Notes under the pieces: generated by a model | What the model was told of the DNA's origin: nothing | The model's input: only the letters and a program-made list of their open reading frames with translations | The model's database searches: none | NCBI RefSeq assembly: GCF_900107135.1 | Contig: NZ_FNOV01000002.1 | Location: 186,001 to 250,000, forward strand | Reading direction: 5' to 3' | From: Hymenobacter psychrophilus | Lineage (GTDB): Bacteria > Bacteroidota > Bacteroidia > Cytophagales > Hymenobacteraceae | DNA: 64,000 nt | Part shown: positions 48,470-57,304 of the stretch, in pieces | Layout: each line of letters starts with the position of its first letter | Position numbering within the stretch: the stretch's first letter is position 1 | Made by a program: the position numbers and the translations under genes

Positions 48470-51004
48470 CTGCTGGCCGCCGGTATCGGTGCCGGTGCCG
48501 CCTTCCTTCAGGTCGTCGTTGCTGATGGCGCGGCGGCGGCGGCGGGGCTGCTGCTCGGTGGTGAGTTTGCCGATGCGGTAGCTCAGGTTGACGCGGACAC
48601 CGGCCCGGCGCAGCACGTTCACGCTGTTCTGGTCGAGCACCGGCGACTCGACGCGGCTGCGGATTTTAAACTCGGGCGTAAAGAAGTTATCGGCGCCGAT
48701 ACCGAACGAGCCGCGCTTTTCGGCGAAGTCCTTTTTCACACTTAAGCTATAGATACCGAAACCGCCCTGGTAGCCCTGCAGCTGCACCTGCCGCCCCCGA
48801 TAGAAGGCGAAGCTCTGGAAACCCCAGCCGTTGTCGAAGGTGTACGTGGCGTTGAGCCGGCCGCTGGCCACCCAGCCCGAGTTGCTGGCCGCCAGCTCGG
48901 GGTTGGAAGAGTTGTTGTCGAGCACGGCGTAGAACACGTCGGTTCCACCGCTGAGCGTGAATTTCTTGTTGATGTTGACGTTGGCGCTCAGGCTGCCACC
49001 GTAGGCATTTTCGGTGCCGATGTTGTCGAAACGCGTAATAATGGTATCGAGGCTGGTGGTGCGCACCGGCTGAATGGAGCCGGTGGTGTTACGCGCAAAC
49101 ACCGAGAAGTTGAGCGAAGTCTGCTTGACGAACGTGTTGTAGGCCAACTCGTAGTTGTTGGTGTACTCGGGCCGCAGCTCGGGGTTGCCAATGGTAACCA
49201 GCAGTGGGTTGGAAGCCTGACGGTTGGGGTTGAGAAACTGCAGCGACGGCCGCTGAATCCGGCGGTTGTAGGCCGCTTTCAGCAGGTTGCCGTTGGCGAG
49301 CTTGCGCGAGAGGTTCAGGCTGGGCACCAGCACCCCGTACGACGGAATAGGCTCCACCTGCTGCTCGGTTTTGAAATCGGCGTTGATGCTGGTGTACTCG
49401 TAGCGGACGCCGGGCTTGAAGGTGTAGTTCTTCAGCAGCGTGAGCGTGTAGGCGGCGTAGGCGGCGGCCACATTCTGGTCGTAGGTGAAGATGTTGGACA
49501 GGCCCCGACCCTCCTGGGGCTGGCCGTTGAGCAGCGTGGTATAGTCGCTGTTCACGCGGCGCACAATATCCTTGGCCCCAAACTCCAGAATCTGGTTTTC
49601 CTTGATGGGCGTGATGTAGTCGGCCTGTAGCGTGTACTCCTCGTTATAGCTGTCGTTGACGTTGCGCAGCAGATTGCCCGCTCCCAGCCCCTCGCGGATG
49701 GCGTTGGTGAAGTTGTTGGTGCGCACGTTGCGGCTGTACTGGCCCAGCACGCTGAACTCCTGGCGCGGCTTTTCGAAGGTGCGCGTATAGCTAAGCGTGG
49801 CGTCGAGCGTGATGGAGTTGTCGAGCACCTTTACGTCGCGCAGGCTGCTGATTACCGTATCACCCTGGGCGCGGAAGAAGGTGGTGTTCGAGCGCAGGTC
49901 GTCCTGGTAGCTGGTACCGTCGCGCTGGCCGATCTGCACCGAGGCGGCCACGAAGTTGAGCTTGTTGATTTCGTAATCCCAGCCCAGCGAATAGCGCCCG
50001 AACACGTTGTTCTGGCGGGTATCGGCCTGCTGCAGCGAGCGGCTGACGGCCGTGCGGTTGGCGGGGTCGTTGTTGGCGGGCAGACGGTAGCTGAGCTGCT
50101 CGTTTTCGAAGCGGCCGGGCGTGTTGTACTGGCCCCGCCCCCCGGCGTTGAACGAGAAGCCCATTTTGCCGGTGCGGTAGGCCGCGCTCAGGCCCAGGTT
50201 GCTGCTGCGCGAGCCGGCGCTGATGCGGGTGTCGAGCGTGAAGCCGCGCAGGTTGTTCTGCTTGGTTACGATGTTGATGATGCCACCCGAGCCTTCGGCA
50301 TCGTACTTGGCCGAGGGCGAGGTAATCACCTCCACGCTCTTGATCTGGTCGGCCGGAATCTGCTTGAGGGCATCGGCAATGCTGTTGGCCGAGATGGTGC
50401 TGGGGCGGTTGTTGATGAGCACCCGGATGTTGCTGGAGCCACGCAAACTCACGTTGCCGTCGAGGTCGACGCTGAGCAGCGGTACGCGGCGCAGCACGTC
50501 GGTGGCGTCGCCGCCGCGGGTAGTTTCATCCTTTTCGGCGTTGTATACCGTGCGGTCCACCTTCTCCTCAATCAGGGCGCGCTGGCCTTCCACTACCACT
50601 TCCTTCAGGGCCTGGGCCGTGCTTTCGATGCTGAGGCTGCCCAGGTTCACCGTGTTGCCATCGTCGGTAATCACGATGCCCGGCTTCTCGAAGTTCTTGT
50701 AGCCGATGAAGCTTACCTGCACGATGAACGTACCGGCAGCCACCCGCGGAATCGAGAACTTCCCATTGTCGTCGGCCGAAGTGCCATCGACAGCTTTTTT
50801 GGTTGCTGCGTTCAGCAGCACCACCGTGGCGTAGGGCACTGGTTGCTTAGTGGCGGCATCTAGCACCACACCCAGCACGCGGCCCGTGCCAGACTGAGGC
50901 TGCTGGGTTGGGGTGCCAGTGGGGCGGCCGGAACCGGTGGGGGCCTGGGCCAACGCCAGGGTAGTAGGGGCTGCCAGCAGCAGCAGAAGTACTTGCTTCT
51001 TCAT
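48467..51004 (-). CDS. TonB-dependent outer-membrane receptor with carboxypeptidase-like domain
   Basis: This is an 845-residue outer-membrane receptor. A signal peptide (KKQVLLLLLAAPTTLALA) is followed by a CarboxypepD_reg-like domain at about 40-125 (GRVLGVVLDAATKQPVPYATV), a plug at about 140-240 (TDVLRRVPLLSVDLDGNVSLRG, VEVITSPSAKYDAEGSGGIIN) and an outer-membrane beta-barrel (OMP_b-brl_3 type) ending in an unusual basic and acidic tail (QQPRRRRRAISNDDLKEGG) after the last strand VNLSYRIGKL. No SusD-like partner is adjacent, so it is not a classic Sus pair. The ligand is unknown. The tail is odd for a barrel, which normally ends in an aromatic residue. Confidence 0.92.
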   Translation of the reverse strand: MKKQVLLLLLAAPTTLALAQAPTGSGRPTGTPTQQPQSGTGRVLGVVLDAATKQPVPYATVVLLNAATKKAVDGTSADDNGKFSIPRVAAGTFIVQVSFIGYKNFEKPGIVITDDGNTVNLGSLSIESTAQALKEVVVEGQRALIEEKVDRTVYNAEKDETTRGGDATDVLRRVPLLSVDLDGNVSLRGSSNIRVLINNRPSTISANSIADALKQIPADQIKSVEVITSPSAKYDAEGSGGIINIVTKQNNLRGFTLDTRISAGSRSSNLGLSAAYRTGKMGFSFNAGGRGQYNTPGRFENEQLSYRLPANNDPANRTAVSRSLQQADTRQNNVFGRYSLGWDYEINKLNFVAASVQIGQRDGTSYQDDLRSNTTFFRAQGDTVISSLRDVKVLDNSITLDATLSYTRTFEKPRQEFSVLGQYSRNVRTNNFTNAIREGLGAGNLLRNVNDSYNEEYTLQADYITPIKENQILEFGAKDIVRRVNSDYTTLLNGQPQEGRGLSNIFTYDQNVAAAYAAYTLTLLKNYTFKPGVRYEYTSINADFKTEQQVEPIPSYGVLVPSLNLSRKLANGNLLKAAYNRRIQRPSLQFLNPNRQASNPLLVTIGNPELRPEYTNNYELAYNTFVKQTSLNFSVFARNTTGSIQPVRTTSLDTIITRFDNIGTENAYGGSLSANVNINKKFTLSGGTDVFYAVLDNNSSNPELAASNSGWVASGRLNATYTFDNGWGFQSFAFYRGRQVQLQGYQGGFGIYSLSVKKDFAEKRGSFGIGADNFFTPEFKIRSRVESPVLDQNSVNVLRRAGVRVNLSYRIGKLTTEQQPRRRRRAISNDDLKEGGTGTDTGGQQ

Positions 51005-51237
51005 TCTCGCTAATCAAAAAATGCCTCGCTCCTCCCCGGTTCGCCCCTACCTACTATTGGCCGGCCCCACCGGAGAAAGTCAGCAGGCGTGCGCTACAGA
51101 CGCAACTTTCACTTCCGGGTGGCACGGCGGCGCCAGAATATTTTCGGGGCCGCCCCGAGGCCCGCAGACGTAGCCCGCTCGGGCAGCGGGGAGGGCCGTA
51201 GCATCAGCCCACGCCTGCCATGCCAAACGTAGCGCCC

Positions 51238-53286
51238 CTACTCCCGCATGCCCAGCAACAGCAGCATAAAGGCAAACTGCCGGGCTACATCGTGGATGGA
51301 TTTGAAGCGGCCCGAAGCTCCGCCGTGGCCGGCGGCCAGGTCGGTGTGGAGCAGCAGCAGGTTGTCGTCGGTTTTGAGCTGGCGCAGCTTGGCCACCCAC
51401 TTGGCGGGCTCGAAGTACTGCACCTGCGAGTCGTGCAGGCCGGTTGTTACCAGCATGTTGGGGTAGGCCTGGGCTTGCACGTTGTCGTAGGGCGAGTAAG
51501 ACAGCATGTAGTCGTAGAACTGCTGCTCGTTGGGGTTGCCCCACTCGTCGTACTCGCCCGTCGTGAGCGGGATGGTGTCGTCGAGCATGGTCGTGACCAC
51601 GTCCACGAAGGGCACGGCCGCCAGAATGCCCTTGTAGAGCTCGGGGTGCAGGTTGGCCACGGCGCCCATCAGCAACCCGCCGGCCGATCCGCCCATGGCA
51701 AACAGGCGGTCGGGGGCCGTGTAGTTTTCGGCCAGCAGGTACTTCGAACAGTCGGTGAAATCGGTGAAAGTGTTCTTTTTGAGCAGCTTCTTGCCGCTTT
51801 CGTACCACTGCCGGCCCAGCTCCTGCCCGCCCCGGATGTGGCAGATGACGTAGGCGAAGCCCCGGTCGAGCAAGCTCAGGCGGGCGGCGCTGAACGTGGC
51901 GTCCATGGAGAGGCCGTAGGAGCCGTAGGCGTATTGCAGCAGCGGGGCCGAGCCATCGGGCTTAAAGCCCTTTTTGTATACCACTGACATCGGGATGCGC
52001 GTACCGTCGGCGGCCGGGGCGTAGAGGCGCTCGGTTACGTAGTCCTCTTTGCGGAAGCCGCCCAGCACGGGCTGCTCCTTGCGCAGGGTGCTGCGGCGGG
52101 TGGCCAGGTCGTAGTCGAAGGTGGACGTGGGCGTCGTGAGCGAGGAATACACGTAGCGCAGCACGCTGGTATCGAACTCGGGGTTGAGGCCGATGGCGGC
52201 CGTGTAGGTAGGCTCGCCGAACGGCAGGTAATGCGCTTGAGCGGGGTCGGCCCAGGGGCGCACGCGCAGCTTCAGCAGCCCCTCGTGCCGCTCGCCCAGC
52301 ACCAGGTAGTCGCGCAGCAGCTCCATATTCTCTAAAAACACGTTGTCGCGGTGCCCGATTACCTCCTGCCAGTTTTCCTTGCCCGGAGCCGTCACGGGCG
52401 TTTTCAGCAGCCGGAAATTCGGGGCTTTATCGTTGGAGAGGATGTAGAAATCGTCGCCGAAATGCTCCACTTCGTAGAGGTGGTCGGCCTCGCGGGCCAG
52501 CAGCAGTTGGGGCGCGGCGGTAGGGTCGGCGGCGGGTAGAAACCAGGTTTCGGCCGCCATCGTGCTGCTGAGCTGGATGAAGACGTACTCCCGCGACTTC
52601 GAGCGCGTGACGGCGGTGTAGAACGTGTTGTCGGTTTCCTCATACACCAGCACATCGGTGGCCGGGTCGGTACCCAGCGTGTGGCGGTACACCTGGTAGT
52701 CGAGCAGAGTGTTTTCGTCCTTTTTGGTGTAGAAAACGGTCTGGTTATCGGTGGCCCACACGGCGTTGCCGCTGGTGTTGGCAATGGCCTCGGGGTAGGG
52801 CTGGCCGGTTGCGAGGTTGCGGAAGCGCAGCGTGTAGAGGCGGCGGCTCACGGTGTCGTCGGCGTAGGCCAGCACCCGGTTGTCATTGCTGACTTCGAGG
52901 CCGCCAAGGTGGTAGTAGTCGTGGCCGGCGGCCAGCTCGTTGGCATCGAGCAGCACCTGCTCAGGGGCCTCCAGGCTGCCCGGCTTGCGGCAGTAAATCG
53001 GGTACTCGGCCCCGGTTTCATAGCGCACGTAGTAATAGTAGCCGTTATCGAGGTAGGGCACCGACTCGTCCTGCTCCTGAATCCGCCCCCTGATTTCGCG
53101 CACCAGCGCCGCCTGCAAGTCCTTCACCGGCGCCATCTGGGCCTCGAAATAGGCGTTTTCCGCCGCCAGGTAGGCCAGTACTTCCGGGTTGTCGCGCTCC
53201 TGCAGCCAGTAGTAATCATCGGTGCGGGTGCCGAAGGGCGAAACGAGCGGCTTGGGTCGGCGGGCGGCAATAGGTGGCTGAAGCAT
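51238..53286 (-). CDS. ptrB: Oligopeptidase B (S9A serine peptidase)
   Basis: This is a prolyl-oligopeptidase-family peptidase that cleaves peptides after basic residues. The 682-residue protein has a seven-bladed propeller (about 70-400) and a C-terminal alpha/beta hydrolase. The nucleophile lies in MGGSAGGLLMGAVANLHPELY at about residue 530 (key motif GGSAGG), the Asp in TGLHDSQVQYFEPAKW and the His in DLAAGHGGASGRF near 660. The start MLQPPIAARRPKPLVSPFGTRTDDYYWL is typical of the family. No signal peptide, so it is cytosolic or periplasmic by another route. It follows valS on the same strand after 115 bp with a hairpin. Confidence 0.94.
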   Translation of the reverse strand: MLQPPIAARRPKPLVSPFGTRTDDYYWLQERDNPEVLAYLAAENAYFEAQMAPVKDLQAALVREIRGRIQEQDESVPYLDNGYYYYVRYETGAEYPIYCRKPGSLEAPEQVLLDANELAAGHDYYHLGGLEVSNDNRVLAYADDTVSRRLYTLRFRNLATGQPYPEAIANTSGNAVWATDNQTVFYTKKDENTLLDYQVYRHTLGTDPATDVLVYEETDNTFYTAVTRSKSREYVFIQLSSTMAAETWFLPAADPTAAPQLLLAREADHLYEVEHFGDDFYILSNDKAPNFRLLKTPVTAPGKENWQEVIGHRDNVFLENMELLRDYLVLGERHEGLLKLRVRPWADPAQAHYLPFGEPTYTAAIGLNPEFDTSVLRYVYSSLTTPTSTFDYDLATRRSTLRKEQPVLGGFRKEDYVTERLYAPAADGTRIPMSVVYKKGFKPDGSAPLLQYAYGSYGLSMDATFSAARLSLLDRGFAYVICHIRGGQELGRQWYESGKKLLKKNTFTDFTDCSKYLLAENYTAPDRLFAMGGSAGGLLMGAVANLHPELYKGILAAVPFVDVVTTMLDDTIPLTTGEYDEWGNPNEQQFYDYMLSYSPYDNVQAQAYPNMLVTTGLHDSQVQYFEPAKWVAKLRQLKTDDNLLLLHTDLAAGHGGASGRFKSIHDVARQFAFMLLLLGMRE

Positions 53287-53337
53287 AGGGACGCTTTAGG
53301 GTGATTTGGGGATGAGCAGGAAAGAAATGGGCGTTTT

Positions 53338-53385
53338 ATCAGGTATGGGCAAGAGCTAGCTTTCTAACTCTTGCCCATACCTGAT
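53338..53385. repeat. Perfect 18-bp inverted repeat between valS and ptrB
   Basis: ATCAGGTATGGGCAAGAG (53338-53355) is an exact complement of 53368-53385 around a 12-bp centre. It lies 16 bases after the valS stop codon. No T-tract follows, so it is more likely an intercistronic hairpin than a terminator. Confidence 0.85.
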
Positions 53386-53401
53386 ACTTACCAACCCGAA
53401 C

Positions 53402-56098
53402 TCACAGCCCGGCCAGCTGCTGCTCCAGGGCCGCAATCTGGGCTTCGGCGTCGGCCAGCTTCTGCCGCTCACGCGCCACCAGCTCGGGCTTGGCGTTGGC
53501 CACAAACTTCTCATTGCTCAGCTTCTTGCTCACCGAGTCGCGGAAGCCTTGGGCATAGTCGATTTCCTTGGTCAGGCGCTCCTTCTCAGCCCCGAGGTCA
53601 ATCTGGCCTTCGAGGGGCACGAAGAACTCGGCCCCGCCGGCCACGAAACCCACGGCGGCAGCCGGGGCGGCCTCGACCACCAAAATATCGGTGAGGGCAG
53701 CCAGCTTGCGGATAATGCCGGTGTAGTCGGCCAACAGGGTTTGCAGGGCGGGGTCGGTGGTTTTAGCGGCCAGCGTGAGGGGCTTGTTGGGGCCGAGGCC
53801 CTTCTGGTTGCGGATGGTGCGTACGCCGCCCACTATTTCCAGCGCCTGGGCCATGCGGGCCAGCAGGGCCGGCGCCTCGGCCACGGACTGGGGCTTGGGC
53901 CAGGCTGCCACGCAGGCGTACTCTTTCGGGCCGCGCTCCTGCAGCTCGTGCCAGATTTCCTCCGTGATAAAGGGCATGAACGGGTGCAGCAGGCGCAGCA
54001 GCGTTTCGAGGTAGGCGTTGGTGTGGCGCAGGGTTTCGGGGTCGATGGGAGCCTGGTAGGCAGGCTTGATCATCTCCAGATACACCGAGCAGAAATCGTC
54101 CCAGACCAACTTGTACACCGTCATCAGGGCATCCGAAATCCGAAATTTGACGAAGTGCTCGTCCATCTCGGCAATGGCGGCCTGCAGGCGCGCGCCAAAC
54201 CACTCCACGGCCTTGTCGTTCACGAAGGCAAGCGCGGCATCCACTTCCCAGCCTTTGGTCAGGCGGAAGGCGTTCCAGAGCTTGTTGGTGAAGTTGCGGC
54301 CCTGCTCCACCAGCTTCTCATCATAGAGCAAATCGTTGCCGGCCGGGGCCGAGAACAGCATGCCGGTGCGCACCCCGTCGGCCCCGAACTGGGCAATCAG
54401 GTCGAGCGGGTCGGGCGAGTTGCCGAGCTGCTTGCTCATTTTGCGGCCCTGGCCGTCGCGCACAATGCCGGTGAGGTACACGTTGCGGAAGGGCACTTCC
54501 TTGCGGAATTCCAGCCCGGCCATAATCATGCGCGCCACCCAGAAAAACAGGATGTCCGGGCCCGTTACCAGGTCGTTGGTGGGGTAGAAGTAGTTGACGT
54601 CGGCGTTGTCGGGGTCGGCGAAACCATCGAACACCGAAATCGGCCACAGCCACGACGAAAACCAGGTGTCGAGCACATCCTCATCCTGGCGCAAATCGGT
54701 AAGCTGGAGCGCCGCGTTGCCGGTCTGCTCACGGGCCTGAGCCAGCGCCTCGTCGGGCGTGAGGGCCACCACGTAGGTGCCGTCGGGCAGGTAGTAGGCC
54801 GGAATCTGCTGGCCCCACCAGAGCTGGCGCGAGATGCACCAGTCGCGCACGTTCTCCATCCACACCCGGTAGGTGTTCTTGAACTTGGCCGGGTGCAGCT
54901 GCACGGTGTCGTTTTCGACCACCGCCAGCGCAGGCTTGGCCAAGTGTTCCATTTTCAGGAACCACTGCAAACTCAGCCGCGGCTCAATTACGGCCTTGGT
55001 GCGCTCCGAGGTCTGCACGATGCTGGCGTACTCCTCCACCTTCACCAGGTGGCCGGCCTCGTCGAGGTCCTTCACAATGTTGCGGCGGGCCGCGAACCGG
55101 TCCTGGCCCACGTAGAGCTGCGCTTTTTCGTTGAGCGTGCCGTCGTTGTTCAGAATATCGATGACGGGTAGCTTGTGCTTCACGCCCAGCTCATAGTCGT
55201 TCAAGTCGTGGGCCGGCGTCACCTTCAGGGCCCCGGTTCCGAAATCGATGCTCACATACTCGTCCAGAATCACCGGAATCTCGCGGCCCAGCAGCGGAAT
55301 CCGCAGCTTCGCCCCGTGCAGGTGCGTGTAGCGCGGGTCGTTCGGGTTCACGGCCACCGCCACGTCGGCCATAATGGTTTCTGGGCGGGAAGTAGCTATA
55401 ACTAAGCTTTTAGCTGATAGCTGTTGGCTGTTAGCTTCGGTCGGCGGAGAGCTATCAGCTAACAGCTTTAAGCTATCAGCTGAAAGCTCGTACTTCAAAT
55501 AGTACATCTTGGCCATCACGTCCTTCGGGATGACCTCCTCATCCGACAAGGCCGTCTGGCCCAGCGGGTCCCAGTTGACCATGCGCACGCCGCGGTAGAT
55601 GAGGCCCTTCTGGTGCAGATCCACGAACGTGCGCAGCACGGCATCAGTCAGGGCCGGCTCCATCGTAAAGCGGGTCCGGTCCCAGTCGCAGGAGGCGCCC
55701 AACTGCTTAAGCTGCTCGAGAATAATGCCGCCGTACTTTTCCTTCCAGGCAAAAGCGTGCTCCAAAAACTGCTCCCGGGTCAGGTCCTTTTTCTCGATGC
55801 CCTGCTCCTTGAGCAAGGCCACCACTTTGGCCTCGGTGGCAATGGAGGCGTGGTCGGTGCCGGGCACCCAGCAGGCCTCAAAGCCCTGCATCCGGGCCCG
55901 GCGCACCAGCACGTCCTGAATGGTATTGTTGAGCATATGGCCCATGTGCAGCACGCCCGTTACGTTGGGCGGCGGAATCACGACCGAATAGGGCTGCTTG
56001 CGGGGGTTGGCCTTGGCTTTGAAAAAGCCCTGCTCCTGCCAGCGCTGGTACCACTTGGCTTCAACGTTGGCGGGGATATAGGTTTTGGCGATGGTCAT
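53402..56098 (-). CDS. valS: Valyl-tRNA synthetase with an in-frame palindromic insertion
   Basis: ValRS charges tRNA-Val with valine and edits misactivated threonine. The 898-residue protein carries the HIGH-type motif PPNVTGVLHMGHMLN at about 50, the editing (CP1) domain at about 190-390, KMSKS-type GRKMSKQLGNSP at about 553, the anticodon-binding domain and a C-terminal coiled coil (from about 830, DLGAEKERLTKEIDYAQG). Just inside CP1, between YLKYEL and VIATSRPETIMADVA, about 28 residues (204-232: rich in Ser, Ala, Leu and Asp) are encoded by an inverted pair of 7-bp word arrays. Other ValRS have only a short turn here. The enzyme must tolerate it, as valS is essential. A consensus -7 box lies upstream. 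Confidence 0.96.
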   Translation of the reverse strand: MTIAKTYIPANVEAKWYQRWQEQGFFKAKANPRKQPYSVVIPPPNVTGVLHMGHMLNNTIQDVLVRRARMQGFEACWVPGTDHASIATEAKVVALLKEQGIEKKDLTREQFLEHAFAWKEKYGGIILEQLKQLGASCDWDRTRFTMEPALTDAVLRTFVDLHQKGLIYRGVRMVNWDPLGQTALSDEEVIPKDVMAKMYYLKYELSADSLKLLADSSPPTEANSQQLSAKSLVIATSRPETIMADVAVAVNPNDPRYTHLHGAKLRIPLLGREIPVILDEYVSIDFGTGALKVTPAHDLNDYELGVKHKLPVIDILNNDGTLNEKAQLYVGQDRFAARRNIVKDLDEAGHLVKVEEYASIVQTSERTKAVIEPRLSLQWFLKMEHLAKPALAVVENDTVQLHPAKFKNTYRVWMENVRDWCISRQLWWGQQIPAYYLPDGTYVVALTPDEALAQAREQTGNAALQLTDLRQDEDVLDTWFSSWLWPISVFDGFADPDNADVNYFYPTNDLVTGPDILFFWVARMIMAGLEFRKEVPFRNVYLTGIVRDGQGRKMSKQLGNSPDPLDLIAQFGADGVRTGMLFSAPAGNDLLYDEKLVEQGRNFTNKLWNAFRLTKGWEVDAALAFVNDKAVEWFGARLQAAIAEMDEHFVKFRISDALMTVYKLVWDDFCSVYLEMIKPAYQAPIDPETLRHTNAYLETLLRLLHPFMPFITEEIWHELQERGPKEYACVAAWPKPQSVAEAPALLARMAQALEIVGGVRTIRNQKGLGPNKPLTLAAKTTDPALQTLLADYTGIIRKLAALTDILVVEAAPAAAVGFVAGGAEFFVPLEGQIDLGAEKERLTKEIDYAQGFRDSVSKKLSNEKFVANAKPELVARERQKLADAEAQIAALEQQLAGL
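55404..55490. repeat. Paired 7-bp word element inside valS
   Basis: Left arm (55404-55438) contains TAGCTGA TAGCTGT and variants; the right arm (55450-55490) contains six words starting AGCT, such as AGCTATC AGCTAAC, exactly at 7-bp steps. The arms are complementary around about 12 bp. The element length keeps the reading frame, and no stop codon falls in the used frame. Confidence 0.9.
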
Positions 56099-56129
56099 CG
56101 GTCGGGAAAAATCGGGGCGAATACGGGCA

Positions 56130-56137
56130 CAAAAGTA
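56130..56137 (-). promoter_or_regulatory. Promoter -7 box for valS
   Basis: On the minus strand TACTTTTG matches TAnnTTTG 31 bp before the valS ATG. Confidence 0.55.
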
Positions 56138-56220
56138 GCTATTTCGGGCCGGGGCCGGAAACTACCGGAATTACTTCGCCTTTCGTGGGCGCCGGAGGTG
56201 TTACAACCGCGCTGATTGTT

Positions 56221-56228
56221 TATTTTTG
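56221..56228 (+). promoter_or_regulatory. Promoter -7 box for the nitrilase-type gene
   Basis: TATTTTTG matches TAnnTTTG; it lies 88 bp before the ATG at 56317. Confidence 0.45.
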
Positions 56229-56316
56229 AAGCTTCTTTAGAATATTAGCGGGCGAGACTTCTGCCTAAAGCCCTTTCTGAAGCCCATTTACCTGCTCTCG
56301 TCGTTCCTGCTGGCCT

Positions 56317-57252
56317 ATGGCTCTTTTTACTTTCCGCAAATCTTCCGCGGCCCGGCCAGCTACGGCCCCGACCACTGTGCTTTCTGCAGCCCCGGCTTTT
56401 GCCGGCTCGTTGCGCGTGGGCTTGGGCCAGCTGTTAGTGGAGGGCGGCGAGCCCGAGCGCAACCTCACCCGGGCCGAACGGATGATAGCCGACGCGGCCG
56501 CCCAGAATTGCGACCTGGTGTTACTGCCCGAAACCCTCGACTTTGCCTGGACCCACCCCAGCGCCCTCACCGAGGCCCAGCCCATCCCCGGGCCTTACGC
56601 CGACCGCCTCTGCCAGGCCGCCCGTGTGCATGGCCTTTACGTATGCGCCGGCCTGACTGAACGCGCCGCCGACGGCCGCATCTACAACGCCGCCCTGCTC
56701 ATTAATTCCGCCGGCGAAATCATCTGCAAATATCACAAAATCAATCTTCTCGAAGTTGAATTGCCCTTTTACGCGGTAGGCCAGACGCTGAACGTAGTAG
56801 ATACGCCACTGGGCAAAATCGGCGTCAACATCTGCGCCGATAATTTTCTTGATGGGCTGGCCATCGGCCACACGCTGGCCCGCATGGGGGCCGAGTTCAT
56901 CCTCTCCCCTTCTTCCTGGACCGTGGATTACTCCATCACCGAGGAGCACGACCCCTACGACGAAAAATGGGTAAAGCCCTACTCCATTCTGGCCCAGCTC
57001 TACAACGTGAGCGTAGTGGGCACCACGTCGGTGGGCTACATTGTGGGCGGGCCCTACGAGGGCAAGAAGAGTATTGGCTGCTCGCTGGCCGTCGATGCGG
57101 GCGGCATCCGGGCCCAGGGCGCATTCAACGAGTTTGCCGGCCAGCTCGTGGTGGCTGATTTGCCCCGGCCGGTGCGGGCCGAGCAAGGCACCCAAATCGG
57201 GCAGCGGCTGGCCCGCAAGGGCTTCCGATTTGATGAACTGCCTACTCAATAA
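56317..57252 (+). CDS. Carbon-nitrogen hydrolase (nitrilase superfamily)
   Basis: This is an amidase of the nitrilase superfamily. The catalytic triad is visible: Glu in LVLLPETLDFAW at about residue 70, Lys in CKYHKINLLEVELP at about 145, and Cys in GVNICADNFLDGLAI at about 172. The 311-residue protein begins with about 30 Ala-rich residues before GSLRVGLGQLLVEGG, so the true start could be slightly later, though no better ATG is seen. It lies 53 bp upstream of an N-acetyl sugar amidotransferase gene on the same strand; the pair may belong to surface-sugar metabolism, but the substrate is not shown. Confidence 0.9.
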   Translation: MALFTFRKSSAARPATAPTTVLSAAPAFAGSLRVGLGQLLVEGGEPERNLTRAERMIADAAAQNCDLVLLPETLDFAWTHPSALTEAQPIPGPYADRLCQAARVHGLYVCAGLTERAADGRIYNAALLINSAGEIICKYHKINLLEVELPFYAVGQTLNVVDTPLGKIGVNICADNFLDGLAIGHTLARMGAEFILSPSSWTVDYSITEEHDPYDEKWVKPYSILAQLYNVSVVGTTSVGYIVGGPYEGKKSIGCSLAVDAGGIRAQGAFNEFAGQLVVADLPRPVRAEQGTQIGQRLARKGFRFDELPTQ

Positions 57253-57304
57253 TCGCCTAACTTCGTAACTACCCTACTTTTTCGTTTCTTCTTTCTCGTT
57301 CTGA

